Below, piece by piece: positions 36,082 to 45,858 of a stretch of 64,000 nt of DNA. The position numbers and the translations under genes were made by a program. The stretch spans positions 496,001 to 560,000 of the forward strand of contig CAWDDG010000008.1 of the NCBI GenBank assembly GCA_963801065.1. The letters are read 5' to 3'. Under the pieces are notes generated by a model. That model was not told the DNA's origin and did not search any database. It saw nothing but the letters and a program-made list of their open reading frames with translations. The stretch is from CAWDDG01 sp963801065 (GTDB taxonomy: Bacteria > Actinomycetota > Actinomycetes > Jiangellales > Jiangellaceae). Within the stretch, counting starts at the first letter, position 1, and each line of letters opens with the position of its first letter.

Positions 36082-38652
36082 GTGCATGCCATCCGACGTC
36101 TGACCGTCCGTACCGTGTTGCCCGAGACGCTCGCGCCGCTGGGCGAGCTCGTGGCGAACCTCCGCTGGTCCTGGCACGCGCCGACTCAGGAGGTGTTCGC
36201 GGCTGTCGACCCATCACTGTGGGAGGTCGTGCGGCACGACCCGGTACGCCTGTTGGGCGAGGTGCCGCCCGAGCGACTGGGCGAGCTCGCGGCGGACGAG
36301 GGTTTCCTCGCCCGCGTACGCAGCGCCCACGAGGATCTCCAGCGGTACCTGACCGAGGACCGCTGGTACCAGCGAACCGACGGTGACGCGCCCGCAACGA
36401 TCGCGTACTTCTCGCCCGAGTTCGGCATCACGCACGTGCTGCCCCAGTACTCCGGAGGCCTGGGCATCCTGGCCGGTGACCACCTCAAGGCAGCGAGCGA
36501 CCTCGGCGTCCCGATCGTGGGCGTCGGCCTGCTGTACCGGCACGGTTACTTCGTGCAGTCGCTGTCGCGCGACGGCTGGCAGCAGGAGCGCTACCCGCTG
36601 GTGGATCCCAACAACCTGCCGGTCGCACTGTTGCGCGACACCGACGGCTCGCCGGTACGAATCCACATCGGCCTGCCGGGTGGCCGGCATCTGGCGGCGG
36701 CGGTGTGGATCGCCCAGGTCGGCCGGGTGCCGTTGCTGGTGCTCGACTCCGACATCGAGGAGAACGGGCCGGCGGAGCGAGAGGTCACCGACCGCCTCTA
36801 CGGCGGGGGAGGGGAGCACCGGCTGTTGCAGGAGATGCTGCTCGGCATCGGGGGAGTACGGGCTCTGCGCGAGTACAGCCGGGTCACCGGCACGCCGGCC
36901 CCGGAGGTCTTCCACACCAACGAGGGACATGCGGGCTTCCTCGGGCTCGAGCGTATCCGCGAGCTCACCGAGGACGCCGGCCTCGACCTCGACGCGGCGC
37001 TCGAGGCGGCCCGCTCGGGCACCGTCTTCACCACGCACACGCCCGTGCCGGCAGGAATCGACCGGTTCCCGCGCGAGCTGATCCAGCAGTACTTCGGCGG
37101 CGACAACGCCTCCCCGGGGATGCCGGTCGAGTGGATCCTGGCGCTGGGCGCCGAGGACTACCCCGGCGGGGACCGCGAGGTGTTCAACATGGCCGTCATG
37201 GGCCTGCGGCTCGCGGAGCGTGCCAACGGCGTCAGCAAGCTGCACGGTCAGGTCAGCCGCGAGATGTTCGCCGGGCTGTGGCCCGCGTTCGACCAGAACG
37301 AGGTGCCGATCGCGTCGGTCACCAACGGCGTGCACGCCCCGACCTGGGTGGCTCCCGAGGTCATGCGCCTCGCCCGCCGCGCGGGTGGAGCGGGCCTGGT
37401 CGAGCGAGGAGAAGGCTGGGAGCAGGCCGTCGCCAAGGTGCGAGACGCCGAGATCTGGGCGACCAAACGGACTCTGCGCGAGGGTCTGGTGGCCGAGGCC
37501 CGGCGGCGGCTGCGCGAGTCGTTCCGCCAGCGTGGCGCCAGCGAAGCCGAGCTCGGCTGGGTTGACGGCGTGCTCGACCCGGACGTCCTCACGATCGGCT
37601 TCGCGCGGCGGGTGCCGTCGTACAAGCGGCTCACCCTCATGCTGCGCGACCCGGACCGGCTGCGAGGGTTGCTGCTCCACCCGGAGCGTCCGGTCCAGAT
37701 CGTCATCGCCGGCAAGGCACACCCGGCCGACGACGGCGGCAAGCGGCTGATCCAGGAGATGGTGCGCTTCGCCGACGACCCGGAGGTCAGGCACCGGATC
37801 GTGTTCCTGCCGGACTACGACATCGCCATGGCCCAACTGCTCTTTCCGGGCTGCGATGTGTGGCTGAACAACCCGCTGCGGCCGTACGAGGCGTGCGGCA
37901 CGTCTGGGATGAAGGCGGCCCTGAATGGCGCGCTCAACCTGTCGATCCGGGACGGCTGGTGGGACGAGTGGTTCGGGCCGGAGTTCGGCTGGGCGATCCC
38001 GTCGGCCGAAGGGGTCGAGGATGCAGACCACCGCGACGAACTCGAGGCGGCGGCGCTGTACGACATCGTCGAGCAGCAGGTCGCGCCGCGCTTCTACGAC
38101 GTGGACGCCGGCGGGGTGCCCCGGCGGTGGCTGGAGATGCTCCGGCAGACGCTGACCATGCTCGGTCCGAAGGTGCAGGCCAGCCGGATGGTTCGCGACT
38201 ACGTGGAGCTGTTGTATCGCCCGGCCGCGGTGTCGGGCCGGGCACTCAACCACGACTTCGACGGGGCCAAGGCGCTGGCCTCGTGGAAGGCGCGGGTGCG
38301 CGACGCGTGGGGTGGCGTGACCATCGAGCATGTCGAGAGCTCGTCCGATGCGGACGCCTTCGAGATGGGCCAGTCGGTGCAGCTACGCGCCTTCGTGTCA
38401 CTCGGGTCGCTCTCGCCCGACGACGTGGACGTGCAGGTCGTGCACGGCCGGGTCGACGAGTCCGACCAGCTCCGTGATCCTCGAGCCACGTCGCTGGACG
38501 TGGCCGAGTCCTACGAGCACGGTCGATACCGCTTCGACGGGGAGGTGACGCTGCAGCGCACCGGCGCGTTCGGCTACACCGTGCGCGTCGTCCCACGCCA
38601 TGACCGGCTTGCCGGCCCCGCGGAGCTCGGCCTCGCCGTGCTCCCCAAGTAG
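36082..38652 (+). CDS. glgP: Alpha-glucan (maltodextrin) phosphorylase
   Basis: It releases glucose 1-phosphate from storage glucan. The 856-residue actinobacterial-type phosphorylase carries an N-terminal DUF3417 segment (NLRWSWHAPTQEVFAAVDPS), then AYFSPEFGI and LPQYSGGLGILAGDHLKAAS. VFHTNEGHAGFLGLERIREL and GFARRVPSYKRLTLMLRD form the glucan and phosphate sites. The PLP lysine lies in YEACGTSGMKAALNGALNLS. GTG 36082 begins the open frame with HAIRRLTVRTVLPETLAPLG. It is divergent from glgE and convergent with glgX (38 bp). Confidence 0.95.
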   Translation: MHAIRRLTVRTVLPETLAPLGELVANLRWSWHAPTQEVFAAVDPSLWEVVRHDPVRLLGEVPPERLGELAADEGFLARVRSAHEDLQRYLTEDRWYQRTDGDAPATIAYFSPEFGITHVLPQYSGGLGILAGDHLKAASDLGVPIVGVGLLYRHGYFVQSLSRDGWQQERYPLVDPNNLPVALLRDTDGSPVRIHIGLPGGRHLAAAVWIAQVGRVPLLVLDSDIEENGPAEREVTDRLYGGGGEHRLLQEMLLGIGGVRALREYSRVTGTPAPEVFHTNEGHAGFLGLERIRELTEDAGLDLDAALEAARSGTVFTTHTPVPAGIDRFPRELIQQYFGGDNASPGMPVEWILALGAEDYPGGDREVFNMAVMGLRLAERANGVSKLHGQVSREMFAGLWPAFDQNEVPIASVTNGVHAPTWVAPEVMRLARRAGGAGLVERGEGWEQAVAKVRDAEIWATKRTLREGLVAEARRRLRESFRQRGASEAELGWVDGVLDPDVLTIGFARRVPSYKRLTLMLRDPDRLRGLLLHPERPVQIVIAGKAHPADDGGKRLIQEMVRFADDPEVRHRIVFLPDYDIAMAQLLFPGCDVWLNNPLRPYEACGTSGMKAALNGALNLSIRDGWWDEWFGPEFGWAIPSAEGVEDADHRDELEAAALYDIVEQQVAPRFYDVDAGGVPRRWLEMLRQTLTMLGPKVQASRMVRDYVELLYRPAAVSGRALNHDFDGAKALASWKARVRDAWGGVTIEHVESSSDADAFEMGQSVQLRAFVSLGSLSPDDVDVQVVHGRVDESDQLRDPRATSLDVAESYEHGRYRFDGEVTLQRTGAFGYTVRVVPRHDRLAGPAELGLAVLPK

Positions 38653-38690
38653 GCGCGACTCCGGCGCTCTACGCGCGGCTGGGACAAGCA

Positions 38691-40787
38691 TCAGGGGGTT
38701 GCATGGAGCAGAAGGCAACTCCGGCCCGGCACGGTGACCGAGTCGCCTGCTGCGTACGCGGCCGGAACTGCTTCCTGCACCGCATCGGACGTGTCGAGCA
38801 CGACCTCGTAGCGCTCGGCCCAGCCTCCACCCGGCAACGTCACCGCGATCGGATCGGCGCCGGCGTGCAGCCAGAGCAGGAACGAGTCGCCGACGATCCG
38901 CTCGCCGTGGGGGTCGCGGGAGCGGATCCCGTCGCCGGCGAGGAACATGCCGAGCGTCCGCAGTGACTCGTCGAGCCACGCCTGGTCGGTCATCTCCGTG
39001 CCCGAGGGCGCGAACCACGCGAGGTCCTTGCGACCGTCGTCGACGACGGGGCGGCCCTCGAAGAAGCGTCGCTGCCGGAAGACGAGGTGCTCGTGGCGCA
39101 GCGCGAGCAGAGCGCGGGCGAACGACAGCAGGTCGCCGTACTCCTCACGCAGCGACCAGTCGACCCAGGTCGTCTCGTCGTCGAGGCAGTAGGCGTTGTT
39201 GTTGCCGCGCTGGGTGCGGCCCATCTCGTCACCGGCGACGAGCATCGGCACGCCCGTCGAGAGCAGCAGCGTCGTCAGAAGATTCCGCAACTGCCGGCGC
39301 CGGAGCTCGAGCACCGCGGGGTCCGATGTCTCGCCCTCGACGCCGTGGTTCCACGACCGGTTGTCGTCGGTGCCGTCGCGGTTGTGCTCGCCGTTGGCCT
39401 CGTTGTGCTTGCGGTCGTACGAAACCAGGTCGCGCAGCGTGAACCCGTCGTGGGCTGTGACGAAGTTGATCGACGCGTACGGGCGCCGGCCGTCGTCGGC
39501 GTAGAGGTCGGACGAGCCTGACAACCGGTATGCGAGGTCTCGAACACCCGGCGCCCGGCCGCGCCAGTGGTCACGCACCGTGTTCCGGAACTTGTCGTTC
39601 CACTCCGTCCACAGGTGTGGGAACTCGCCGACCTGGTAGCCCCCCGGACCCACGTCCCACGGCTCGGCGATCAGCTTGACCTCTCGCAGGACCGGGTCCT
39701 GTTCGATGACGGTCATGAACGAGCCCAGCATGTCGACATCGTGCATCGACCGGGCCAGCGCGGCGGCCAGGTCGAAGCGGAAACCGTCGACGTGCATCTC
39801 GTCGACCCAGTAACGAAGCGAGTCCATCACCAGCCGCAGGACGTGCGGATGGGCGACGTTCACGGTGTTGCCGCACCCGGTGTAGTCGTCGTATCGGTCC
39901 GGGTGAGCGGCGTCGAGCCGGTAATAGGCCGGGTTGTCGATGCCGCGAAACGAGAGCGGCGGCCCGGTCGGCCCCTGTTCGGCGGTGTGGTTGTAGACAA
40001 CGTCGAGCACCACCTCGAGCCCTGCCTCGTGGAGCGCGCGCACCATCGCCTTGAACTCCGTGACCTGCTGGCCGAGCGACCCGGCGGCGGCGTATCCGGC
40101 ATGCGGGGCGAAGAACGCGAGGGAGTTGTAACCCCAGTAGTTGGTCTGGCCTCGTTCGATCTGCTGGGGCTCGCTGACGAAATGGTGGACCGGCATCAGC
40201 TCTACGGTCGTCACGCCGAGGTCCAGCAGGTGCCGGATCGCCGCCGGCTGAGCCAGGCCGGCATACGTGCCGCGCAGCTCGTCAGGGATGTCCGGGTGCC
40301 GCTTGGTAAAGCCGCGGACATGCAACTCGTACACGACCGTGTTCGCCCACGGCACCCGTGGCCGCGCGTCGGGTCCCCAGTCGAAGCCGTCGGCGCCGAC
40401 GACCACAGACCTGGGGACGTACGGTCCGGAGTCCTCGCCAGGCGCGAAGACAGCCCGGTCGTAGATCACGTCCCCGGTGACCGCGCGGGCGTATGGGTCG
40501 ACGAGCAGCTTGCCGGGGTCGAAGCGGCGCCCGTTGGCCGGGTCCCACGTGCCGTGCACCCGGAAGCCGTATCGCTGACCGGGACCGACGCCCGGAAGGC
40601 GGCCGTGCCACACGTCGAAGGTCCGATCCGCGAGGGCCACCCGGGTCTCGCGGCCGGATTCGTCGAACAGGCAGACCTCGACGCGCTCGGCCTTGGGAGC
40701 CCACAGCGCGACGTTGGTCGCCTCCGCGTCGGGCGTGGCGCCGAGCGGTGCCCAGTGGCCGGGCCAGGGTCTCTGCAGGTCCGTCAC
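38691..40787 (-). CDS. glgX: Glycogen debranching enzyme GlgX (isoamylase type)
   Basis: It hydrolyses alpha-1,6 branches left after phosphorylase action. The protein is about 698 residues from GTG 40787 (TDLQRPWPGHWAPLGATPDA); a TTG at 40826 would give 711. A CBM48 domain (EATNVALWAPKAERVEVCLF) is followed by a GH13 barrel with YELHVRGFTKRHPDIP, ELMPVHHFVSEP, WGYNSLAFFAPHAGYA and VVLDVVYNHTAEQG. The nucleophile is in VDGFRFDLAAALAR, the acid in KLIAEPWDVGPGGYQVG, and the third site in NFVTAHDGFTLRDLVSYD. Isoamylase-type GRTQRGNNNAYCLDDE is present. It is probably co-transcribed with the upstream aldo/keto reductase (67 bp gap). Confidence 0.93.
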   Translation of the reverse strand: MTDLQRPWPGHWAPLGATPDAEATNVALWAPKAERVEVCLFDESGRETRVALADRTFDVWHGRLPGVGPGQRYGFRVHGTWDPANGRRFDPGKLLVDPYARAVTGDVIYDRAVFAPGEDSGPYVPRSVVVGADGFDWGPDARPRVPWANTVVYELHVRGFTKRHPDIPDELRGTYAGLAQPAAIRHLLDLGVTTVELMPVHHFVSEPQQIERGQTNYWGYNSLAFFAPHAGYAAAGSLGQQVTEFKAMVRALHEAGLEVVLDVVYNHTAEQGPTGPPLSFRGIDNPAYYRLDAAHPDRYDDYTGCGNTVNVAHPHVLRLVMDSLRYWVDEMHVDGFRFDLAAALARSMHDVDMLGSFMTVIEQDPVLREVKLIAEPWDVGPGGYQVGEFPHLWTEWNDKFRNTVRDHWRGRAPGVRDLAYRLSGSSDLYADDGRRPYASINFVTAHDGFTLRDLVSYDRKHNEANGEHNRDGTDDNRSWNHGVEGETSDPAVLELRRRQLRNLLTTLLLSTGVPMLVAGDEMGRTQRGNNNAYCLDDETTWVDWSLREEYGDLLSFARALLALRHEHLVFRQRRFFEGRPVVDDGRKDLAWFAPSGTEMTDQAWLDESLRTLGMFLAGDGIRSRDPHGERIVGDSFLLWLHAGADPIAVTLPGGGWAERYEVVLDTSDAVQEAVPAAYAAGDSVTVPGRSCLLLHATP

Positions 40788-40854
40788 CGGTGCATTGTCG
40801 TCGACGGCGGCGGTCGGCTGCGGCAACCGGCGTGTCGCGTACCGAAGGGCGGGG

Positions 40855-41727
40855 TCAGAACGGGATCGCTATGAACGGCGACGAGTAGTCGGGCTCGTCG
40901 TGCAGCGCTGTCTCGGCGTCGTGGCGGCCGAGCGTGTGCCGCTCCTGCTCGGCGCGGACGAGGAGCGGCAGCAGGCGAACGTCGCTCGGCGTCGCGATGC
41001 CGGTGACCTCGTCGTGGGAGAGCACCCACGCCACGGCCGCGGTGATGCTGCGCTGCTCGTCGAGCGGCTCGTACCAGGTTGTGTAGGTCTTCTCCGCGCC
41101 GTCGGGCCAGTTCCGCTGGGAGACGGTCTTGATGATCATCAGTCCGGCGTCGTGGCGCTGGACCTCCTCGACCAGCGCCTCGTAGTCGTGCAGGTAGTCG
41201 GCATCGCGCGCCAGGACCGGGTTGATCGGCGTCAGCACGGTCGCGAACGGGTAGCGGCGAAGCGCCTCCAGGTGAGTCGCGGGCGCCTGGTGGCCGTGGC
41301 CGGTGATGCCCACGGCTCCGACCAGGCCCTCCTCCTGCGCACGCACCGCGGCGTTCAGGGCGCCGTCGGCGGCCGTGGCCTTGTCGAGCTCCTCGAGGTC
41401 GCCGATCGCGTGCAGCTGGATCAAGTCGACGCGGTCGGTCCGGAGGCGTTCGAGCGACGCGTTGATCTGCCGCCACGCGTCGTCGACGGTCCGCTCTCCG
41501 GTCTTGGTGGCGAGGAAGATGCGGTCCCGGAACCGGTGTATCGACGCGCCGAGCCGCAACTCCGCCTCGCCGTAGCCGGCCGCAACATCGAAGTGGTTGA
41601 TCCCGGCCTGGAGCGCCTCGTCGAAGGAGCGGTCAGCGACCTCCTGCGGCACGTCCGAGACCGCTGCGGCGCCGTAGATCAGAACCGAGCTCTGGTGCCC
41701 GAGCCGTCCGAGTCTGCGGTACTCCAT
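40855..41727 (-). CDS. Aldo/keto reductase family protein
   Basis: A 290-residue TIM-barrel oxidoreductase. The opening MEYRRLGRLGHQSSVLIYGA is typical. The tetrad is seen as Asp in INHFDVAAGYGEAELRLG, Tyr in the same motif, Lys in FLATKTGERT and His in LIQLHAIGDLEELD. The cofactor end shows AVGITGHGHQAPATHLEALR and SPFIAIPF. The physiological substrate is unknown. It is on the glgX strand and is divergent from the crotonase gene, with 101 bp between starts. Confidence 0.9.
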   Translation of the reverse strand: MEYRRLGRLGHQSSVLIYGAAAVSDVPQEVADRSFDEALQAGINHFDVAAGYGEAELRLGASIHRFRDRIFLATKTGERTVDDAWRQINASLERLRTDRVDLIQLHAIGDLEELDKATAADGALNAAVRAQEEGLVGAVGITGHGHQAPATHLEALRRYPFATVLTPINPVLARDADYLHDYEALVEEVQRHDAGLMIIKTVSQRNWPDGAEKTYTTWYEPLDEQRSITAAVAWVLSHDEVTGIATPSDVRLLPLLVRAEQERHTLGRHDAETALHDEPDYSSPFIAIPF

Positions 41728-41828
41728 CGTGTCGCCTTCCCCTTCCGCCTCTTGGTCGAACCTACCTCGCCGGGGCGCGTCGACTAGCCTCCGCAGGGTT
41801 CGGTCGACGAGTCGGGAGGGTCGAGGAC

Positions 41829-42609
41829 GTGGGCGAGTTCATCAGGCTGGAGGTCGACGACGGCGTCGGGACGATTCATCTGGACCGTCCGCCCATGAAC
41901 GCTCTGAACGCGCAGGTGCGGCGTGAGCTGCTCGATGCGGCGCGCGAGGCCTCCGATCGCAAGGACGTCCGCGCGGTCGTCGTCTACGGCGGCGAGAAGG
42001 TGTTCGCGGCCGGAGCGGACATCAAGGAGATGGTCGAGCTCTCGTACGCCGACATGGTCGACCGCTCCGGCGCCGTTGCAGGCCGCTTTCACGGCGGTCG
42101 CCCGGATCCCGAAACCGACGGCGGCGGCCGTGACGGGATACGCGCTGGGCGGCGGCTGCGAGCTGGCGCTCGCGTGCGACATCCGGATCGCCGCCGACGA
42201 CGCCGAGCTCGGCCAGCCGGAGATCCTGCTCGGGATCATCCCGGGTGCGGGCGGCACGCAGCGCCTCTCGCGCCTCGTCGGGCCGTCGCGGGCCAAGGAA
42301 CTGATCTACACCGGCCGGTTCGTCGGCGCCGACGAGGCCCTGCGGATCGGGCTGGTCGACCGCGTGGTTCCGGCCGCCGACGTCTACCCGACCGCACGGG
42401 GCTGGGCCGCCCGGTTCGCCCACGGGCCCGCGTACGCACTCCGGGCGGCCAAGGAGGCGGTCGACCGTGGCGTCGAGGCTGACCTCGACACCGGCCTGGA
42501 GATCGAGCGCCAGCAGTTCGCCGCCCTGTTCGCGACCGAGGACCGCGCGATCGGCCTGCGCTCGTTCGTCGAGAACGGCCCCGGGAAGGCGCGCTTCGTT
42601 GGACGCTGA
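41829..42609 (+). CDS. Enoyl-CoA hydratase/isomerase family protein, with apparent +1 frameshift near 42075
   Basis: A crotonase that would hydrate enoyl-CoA such as crotonyl-CoA. GTG 41829 begins GEFIRLEVDDGVGTIHLDRP. The first oxyanion strand is FAAGADIKEMVELSYADM. After VDRSGA one extra base near 42075 must be skipped to reach LQAAFTAVARIPKPTAAAV, TGYALGGGCELALACDIRIA (second oxyanion loop), and GQPEILLGIIPGAGGTQRLS, which contains the catalytic-Glu region. The corrected protein is 259 residues, normal for the family. As read, the product is cut to about 217 residues of mostly nonsense. It would complete the thiolase, dehydrogenase, CCR sequence of this window. Confidence 0.87.
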
Positions 42610-43561
42610 CGCCAGGGCACGCCCTGCCACCGAGGACGACGTCGAGCGCGCCTGGCACGACACCAAGCTCGCACAGGTGCTCTATCACGACTGGGAAGCC
42701 GACAGCTATGACGCGAAGTGGTCGATCTCGTTCGACCAGCGCTGTGTCGACTACGCCCGCGACCGGTTCGTCGCGATCGCAGGTACGGCCGGGTGGCCGT
42801 ACGAGAAGACCCTCGAGATCGGCGCCGGGACCGGGTTCTTCTCGCTCAACCTCCGCCAGGCCGGCGTACTTGACGAGGTCCATGTCACCGACATCTCGCC
42901 CGGCATGGTTGCCGCCGCCAAGCGCAACGCGGATCTGCTCGGCTTCGAGATCGAGGGCCGCGTCGCCGACGCCGAGGGCCTGCCCTACGAGGACGCGACA
43001 TTCGACCTGGTCGTCGGCCACGCGGTGCTCCACCACCTGCCCGACGTCGAGCAGGCTTTCCGCGAGATGCTCCGCGTGCTCCGGCCCGGCGGCAGGGTCG
43101 TGATCTGCGGAGAGCCCACCCGGTACGGCGACTACGTGGCCCGCCGGCTCTCGCGAGCCACCTGGTGGGCGGCGACCCGCGCGACCCGGCTGCCGCTGGT
43201 GCGGCAGCGCTGGGCGCGGCCCGAGGTGGAGCTCGACGCGTCCTCCCGTGCGGCCGCACTCGAGGCGGTCGTCGACCTGCACACGTTCGACCCGGACGCG
43301 CTCGCCCGAACTGTCGAGCGTGCCGGCGCCACCGACGTCCGTACCGTGACCGAGGAGCTCACCGCGGCGTGGTTCGGCTGGCCGGCCCGCACACTCGAGC
43401 ACGCCGTCAATCCGGACCGGCTGGGCTGGCACTGGGCGATGTTCGCCTACCACGGCTGGCGTCGGCTGTCGGCCCTCGACCGCGTGCTCGCGAAGGTCGT
43501 GCCCGACGAGCTGTTCTACAACGCGTCGGTGACCGGGGTCCGACAGGCGTCGCTACGGTGA
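42599..43561 (+). CDS. SAM-dependent class I methyltransferase
   Basis: A 320-residue methyltransferase. A conserved N-terminal block reads AWHDTKLAQVLYHDWEADSY. The Rossmann SAM site is KTLEIGAGTGFFSLNL (motif I), then VTDISPGMVAAAKRNADLLG, and DLVVGHAVLHHLPDVEQAFR (motif IV). A C-terminal domain of about 130 residues follows. No upstream ATG or GTG is in frame, so TTG 42599, which overlaps the crotonase end by 11 bp, is the best start. The substrate is unknown. The acyltransferase that begins 4 bp downstream suggests modification of a cell-surface sugar or lipid. Confidence 0.85.
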   Translation: MDADARARPATEDDVERAWHDTKLAQVLYHDWEADSYDAKWSISFDQRCVDYARDRFVAIAGTAGWPYEKTLEIGAGTGFFSLNLRQAGVLDEVHVTDISPGMVAAAKRNADLLGFEIEGRVADAEGLPYEDATFDLVVGHAVLHHLPDVEQAFREMLRVLRPGGRVVICGEPTRYGDYVARRLSRATWWAATRATRLPLVRQRWARPEVELDASSRAAALEAVVDLHTFDPDALARTVERAGATDVRTVTEELTAAWFGWPARTLEHAVNPDRLGWHWAMFAYHGWRRLSALDRVLAKVVPDELFYNASVTGVRQASLR

Positions 43562-43565
43562 CCCG

Positions 43566-44255
43566 GTGCGACGACGCGACCCCCGGCAGGCTCGGTTCCT
43601 GACCGCGGCCAGCCTGGCCTGGGTCGTCCGCAACCGTGCGTGGACGCCCTGGTACCTGGTCCGCTACTGGCGCCTGTTCCGGCTTCGACTACAGCATCCC
43701 GACGTCGTGACCGAGGGCATGGTCTTCCTGGGCCGCCGGGTCGAGATCGTCGCCCGCCCGGGATACGGGCGGGTCGTGCTCGGCCGCTGGGTGCATCTGG
43801 GCGACGCATGCCGGCTGCGGGCGCACGAGGGCACGCTCCGGGTGGGTGACAAGGTCGTCTTCGGGCGTGATGACACCGTCAACTGTTACCTCGACGTCGA
43901 GATCGGCGCGCGGACGCTCGTCGCCGACTCGGTGTACATCACCGACTTCGACCACCGCTTCGACGACCTCGAGAGGCCGATCAAGGACCAGGGCATTGTC
44001 AAGGCACCGGTCCGGATCGGCCCGGACTGCTGGCTCGGCGTGAAGGTCAGCATCCTGCGGGGGTCGGTGATCGGCCGCGGCTGCGTGATCGCGGCGCACG
44101 CTGTCGTCCGCGGCGAGATTCCCGACGACCACATCGCGGGCGGTGTCCCCGCCAGGGTGCTTCGCTCCCGAGTGGCCGGCCGGCCTCCAGCGGAGTCGGC
44201 GGGTCGCCGCCAGGGGTCAGATCCGGACGGCCACCAGGCAGAGGTCGAGACCTGA
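43566..44255 (+). CDS. Left-handed beta-helix acyltransferase (LacA/CysE-like)
   Basis: A 229-residue acyltransferase of the hexapeptide-repeat family. An N-terminal helical region (AWVVRNRAWTPWYLVRYWRL) precedes hexapeptide turns in VVLGRWVHLGDACRLRAHEG and VGDKVVFGRDDTVNCYLDVE. The active-site loop carries VYITDFDHRFDDLERPIK, with the conserved D-H-x-F/x-D pattern of maltose/galactoside O-acetyltransferases. VRIGPDCWLGVKVSILRGSV and GVPARVLRSR close the helix. It probably acetylates a sugar. GTG 43566 follows the methyltransferase stop by 4 bp. The last 39 bp overlap the convergent methyltransferase gene. Confidence 0.88.
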   Translation: MRRRDPRQARFLTAASLAWVVRNRAWTPWYLVRYWRLFRLRLQHPDVVTEGMVFLGRRVEIVARPGYGRVVLGRWVHLGDACRLRAHEGTLRVGDKVVFGRDDTVNCYLDVEIGARTLVADSVYITDFDHRFDDLERPIKDQGIVKAPVRIGPDCWLGVKVSILRGSVIGRGCVIAAHAVVRGEIPDDHIAGGVPARVLRSRVAGRPPAESAGRRQGSDPDGHQAEVET

Positions 44256-44930
44256 GTCGATGTCGTCCGGGTCAGTGACGAAGTCGGCAGCTGTGATGCC
44301 TGCCACGAACGTCGAGAGATGGTCCGGCCAGCGCTCTGGCTCCGAGGCGAGCTGGGCGGCGACGACGTCGCCGTGCCGGTGCTCGTGCGCGGCGATCCGC
44401 TCACCGTGCCGGAGCCCCCACATGGACTCGACCTGGAACGTTCCGCCCTCGACGAGGTCACCCAGTTCGGCCGGGTCGAGCTCACGGGCGTGGAAAGCGT
44501 TGCCCGGCGGGAACGTGAGCCGGTTCGGCGTCGTCAGCGCAAGCAGGCCGCCGGGCCGGAGGACGCGGGCGCACTCCGCGACGAATCGCGGCTGGTCCCA
44601 CAGGTGTTCGATGGTCTGGAGGCCCAGCACCATGTCGAACGCACCATCCGTGAACGGCAGGTCCACCAGGTTGCCCTGGACGGTCGGCACGCCGTACCTG
44701 CGATGTGCGTGCGCGGCCGCCACGGCGTCGTAGTCCAAGGCGACGACGGCCGTCGCGCCGGCGGCCTGGGTGGCGGCTGCGCCGTACCCCTCGCCGCAGC
44801 CGGCTTCGAGCACGCGGGCGTTCGCACACCGCGGTGCGAGCGCGACGTATGCCGCCTCGTGCCGTCGAAACCAGTAGTTCTCGTGGGGAAGCCCGGGCAC
44901 GGTGCGCTCGCCGGTCACAGGCAACGCCAT
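44217..44930 (-). CDS. SAM-dependent methyltransferase
   Basis: A 237-residue class I methyltransferase. It begins at ATG 44930 with MALPVTGERTVPGLPHENYW and FRRHEAAYVALAPRC. SAM motif I is ARVLEAGCGEGYGAAATQAA, motif II VVALDYDAVAAAHAHRRYG, and motif IV DMVLGLQTIEHLWDQPRF, followed by VLRPGGLLALTTPNRLTFPP. Such proteins with the GERTVPG start occur beside glycan-modification genes in actinobacteria. The start is 127 bp from the divergent etfB. The 3' end overlaps the acyltransferase gene tail to tail by 39 bp. Confidence 0.88.
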   Translation of the reverse strand: MALPVTGERTVPGLPHENYWFRRHEAAYVALAPRCANARVLEAGCGEGYGAAATQAAGATAVVALDYDAVAAAHAHRRYGVPTVQGNLVDLPFTDGAFDMVLGLQTIEHLWDQPRFVAECARVLRPGGLLALTTPNRLTFPPGNAFHARELDPAELGDLVEGGTFQVESMWGLRHGERIAAHEHRHGDVVAAQLASEPERWPDHLSTFVAGITAADFVTDPDDIDSGLDLCLVAVRI

Positions 44931-45057
44931 GCGGCGATGGTGACACCCGGGTCCTCGGATCCGGGGGCAGGATGGCAGGCTGGCGTAGACCCTCGAGCGG
45001 CGCGGCGCGCGTGCGCGACCGCTCCACATGACCCGCACAGGAGGTCGGCAACCGGCC

Positions 45058-45840
45058 ATGAAGATCGTCGTCCTGGTGAAACACGTACCCGACGCGACGG
45101 CGGATCGGACGTTCGCCGAGTCCGACAACACCACCGATCGGGCCAATGTCGACGGCATACTCTCAGAGCTGGACGAATACGCGCTCGAGGAGGCGCTGAC
45201 CATCGCCGAGTCGGGTGATGGCGAGGTCGTCGTGCTGACGATGGGCCCGGAGCGGGCCGCCGACGCGGTTCGCAAGGGCCTGCAGATGGGCGCGTCCGCA
45301 GGCGTGCACGTCGTCGACGACGCCCTGCACGGGTCCGACGCGTTGGCGACATCGCTGGTTCTCGCGAAGGCGATCGAGAAGGTCGGCGACGTCGACCTCG
45401 TGCTGACGGGTATGGCTTCAACCGACGGCAGTATGAGCGTCGTGCCGGCCATGCTGGCCGAGCGGCTCGGGCTGCCGCACGTCGGGTTCGTCGGCGAGCT
45501 CACGGTGGAGGGCCGCACGGTGATCGGGCGGCGCGACGGCGACGCGGCATCGGAGACGGTCGAGGCCCCGCTGCCTGCGATCGTGTCGGTGACCGACCAG
45601 ATCAACGAGCCGAGGTACCCGTCCTTCAAGGGGATCATGGCCGCCAAGAAGAAGCCGTTCGACACCTGGTCCCTGACAGACCTGGGGGTGGAGGCGTCCG
45701 ATGTGGGTCTCTCGGCGGCGTGGTCGGTGGTCGAGGACGTCACGAGGCGGCCGCCGCGGTCGGCCGGTGAGGTCGTGACCGACGAGGGCGACGGCGGCGT
45801 CAAGCTCGCCGAGTTCCTCGCCGCCCAGAAGTTCGTCTGA
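45058..45840 (+). CDS. etfB: Electron transfer flavoprotein beta subunit
   Basis: With EtfA it carries electrons from acyl-CoA dehydrogenases to the quinone pool. The 260-residue protein starts MKIVVLVKHVPDATADRTFA and contains LDEYALEEALTIAE, DLVLTGMASTDGSMSVVPAM (AMP-binding region) and PAIVSVTDQINEPRYPSFKG, the EtfB signature near the recognition loop. ATG 45058 is preferred because it gives the family N-terminus; an in-frame ATG lies at 45028. etfA follows after 18 bp. Confidence 0.95.
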   Translation: MKIVVLVKHVPDATADRTFAESDNTTDRANVDGILSELDEYALEEALTIAESGDGEVVVLTMGPERAADAVRKGLQMGASAGVHVVDDALHGSDALATSLVLAKAIEKVGDVDLVLTGMASTDGSMSVVPAMLAERLGLPHVGFVGELTVEGRTVIGRRDGDAASETVEAPLPAIVSVTDQINEPRYPSFKGIMAAKKKPFDTWSLTDLGVEASDVGLSAAWSVVEDVTRRPPRSAGEVVTDEGDGGVKLAEFLAAQKFV

Positions 45841-45858
45841 CCCGGACAGGAGAGGCAG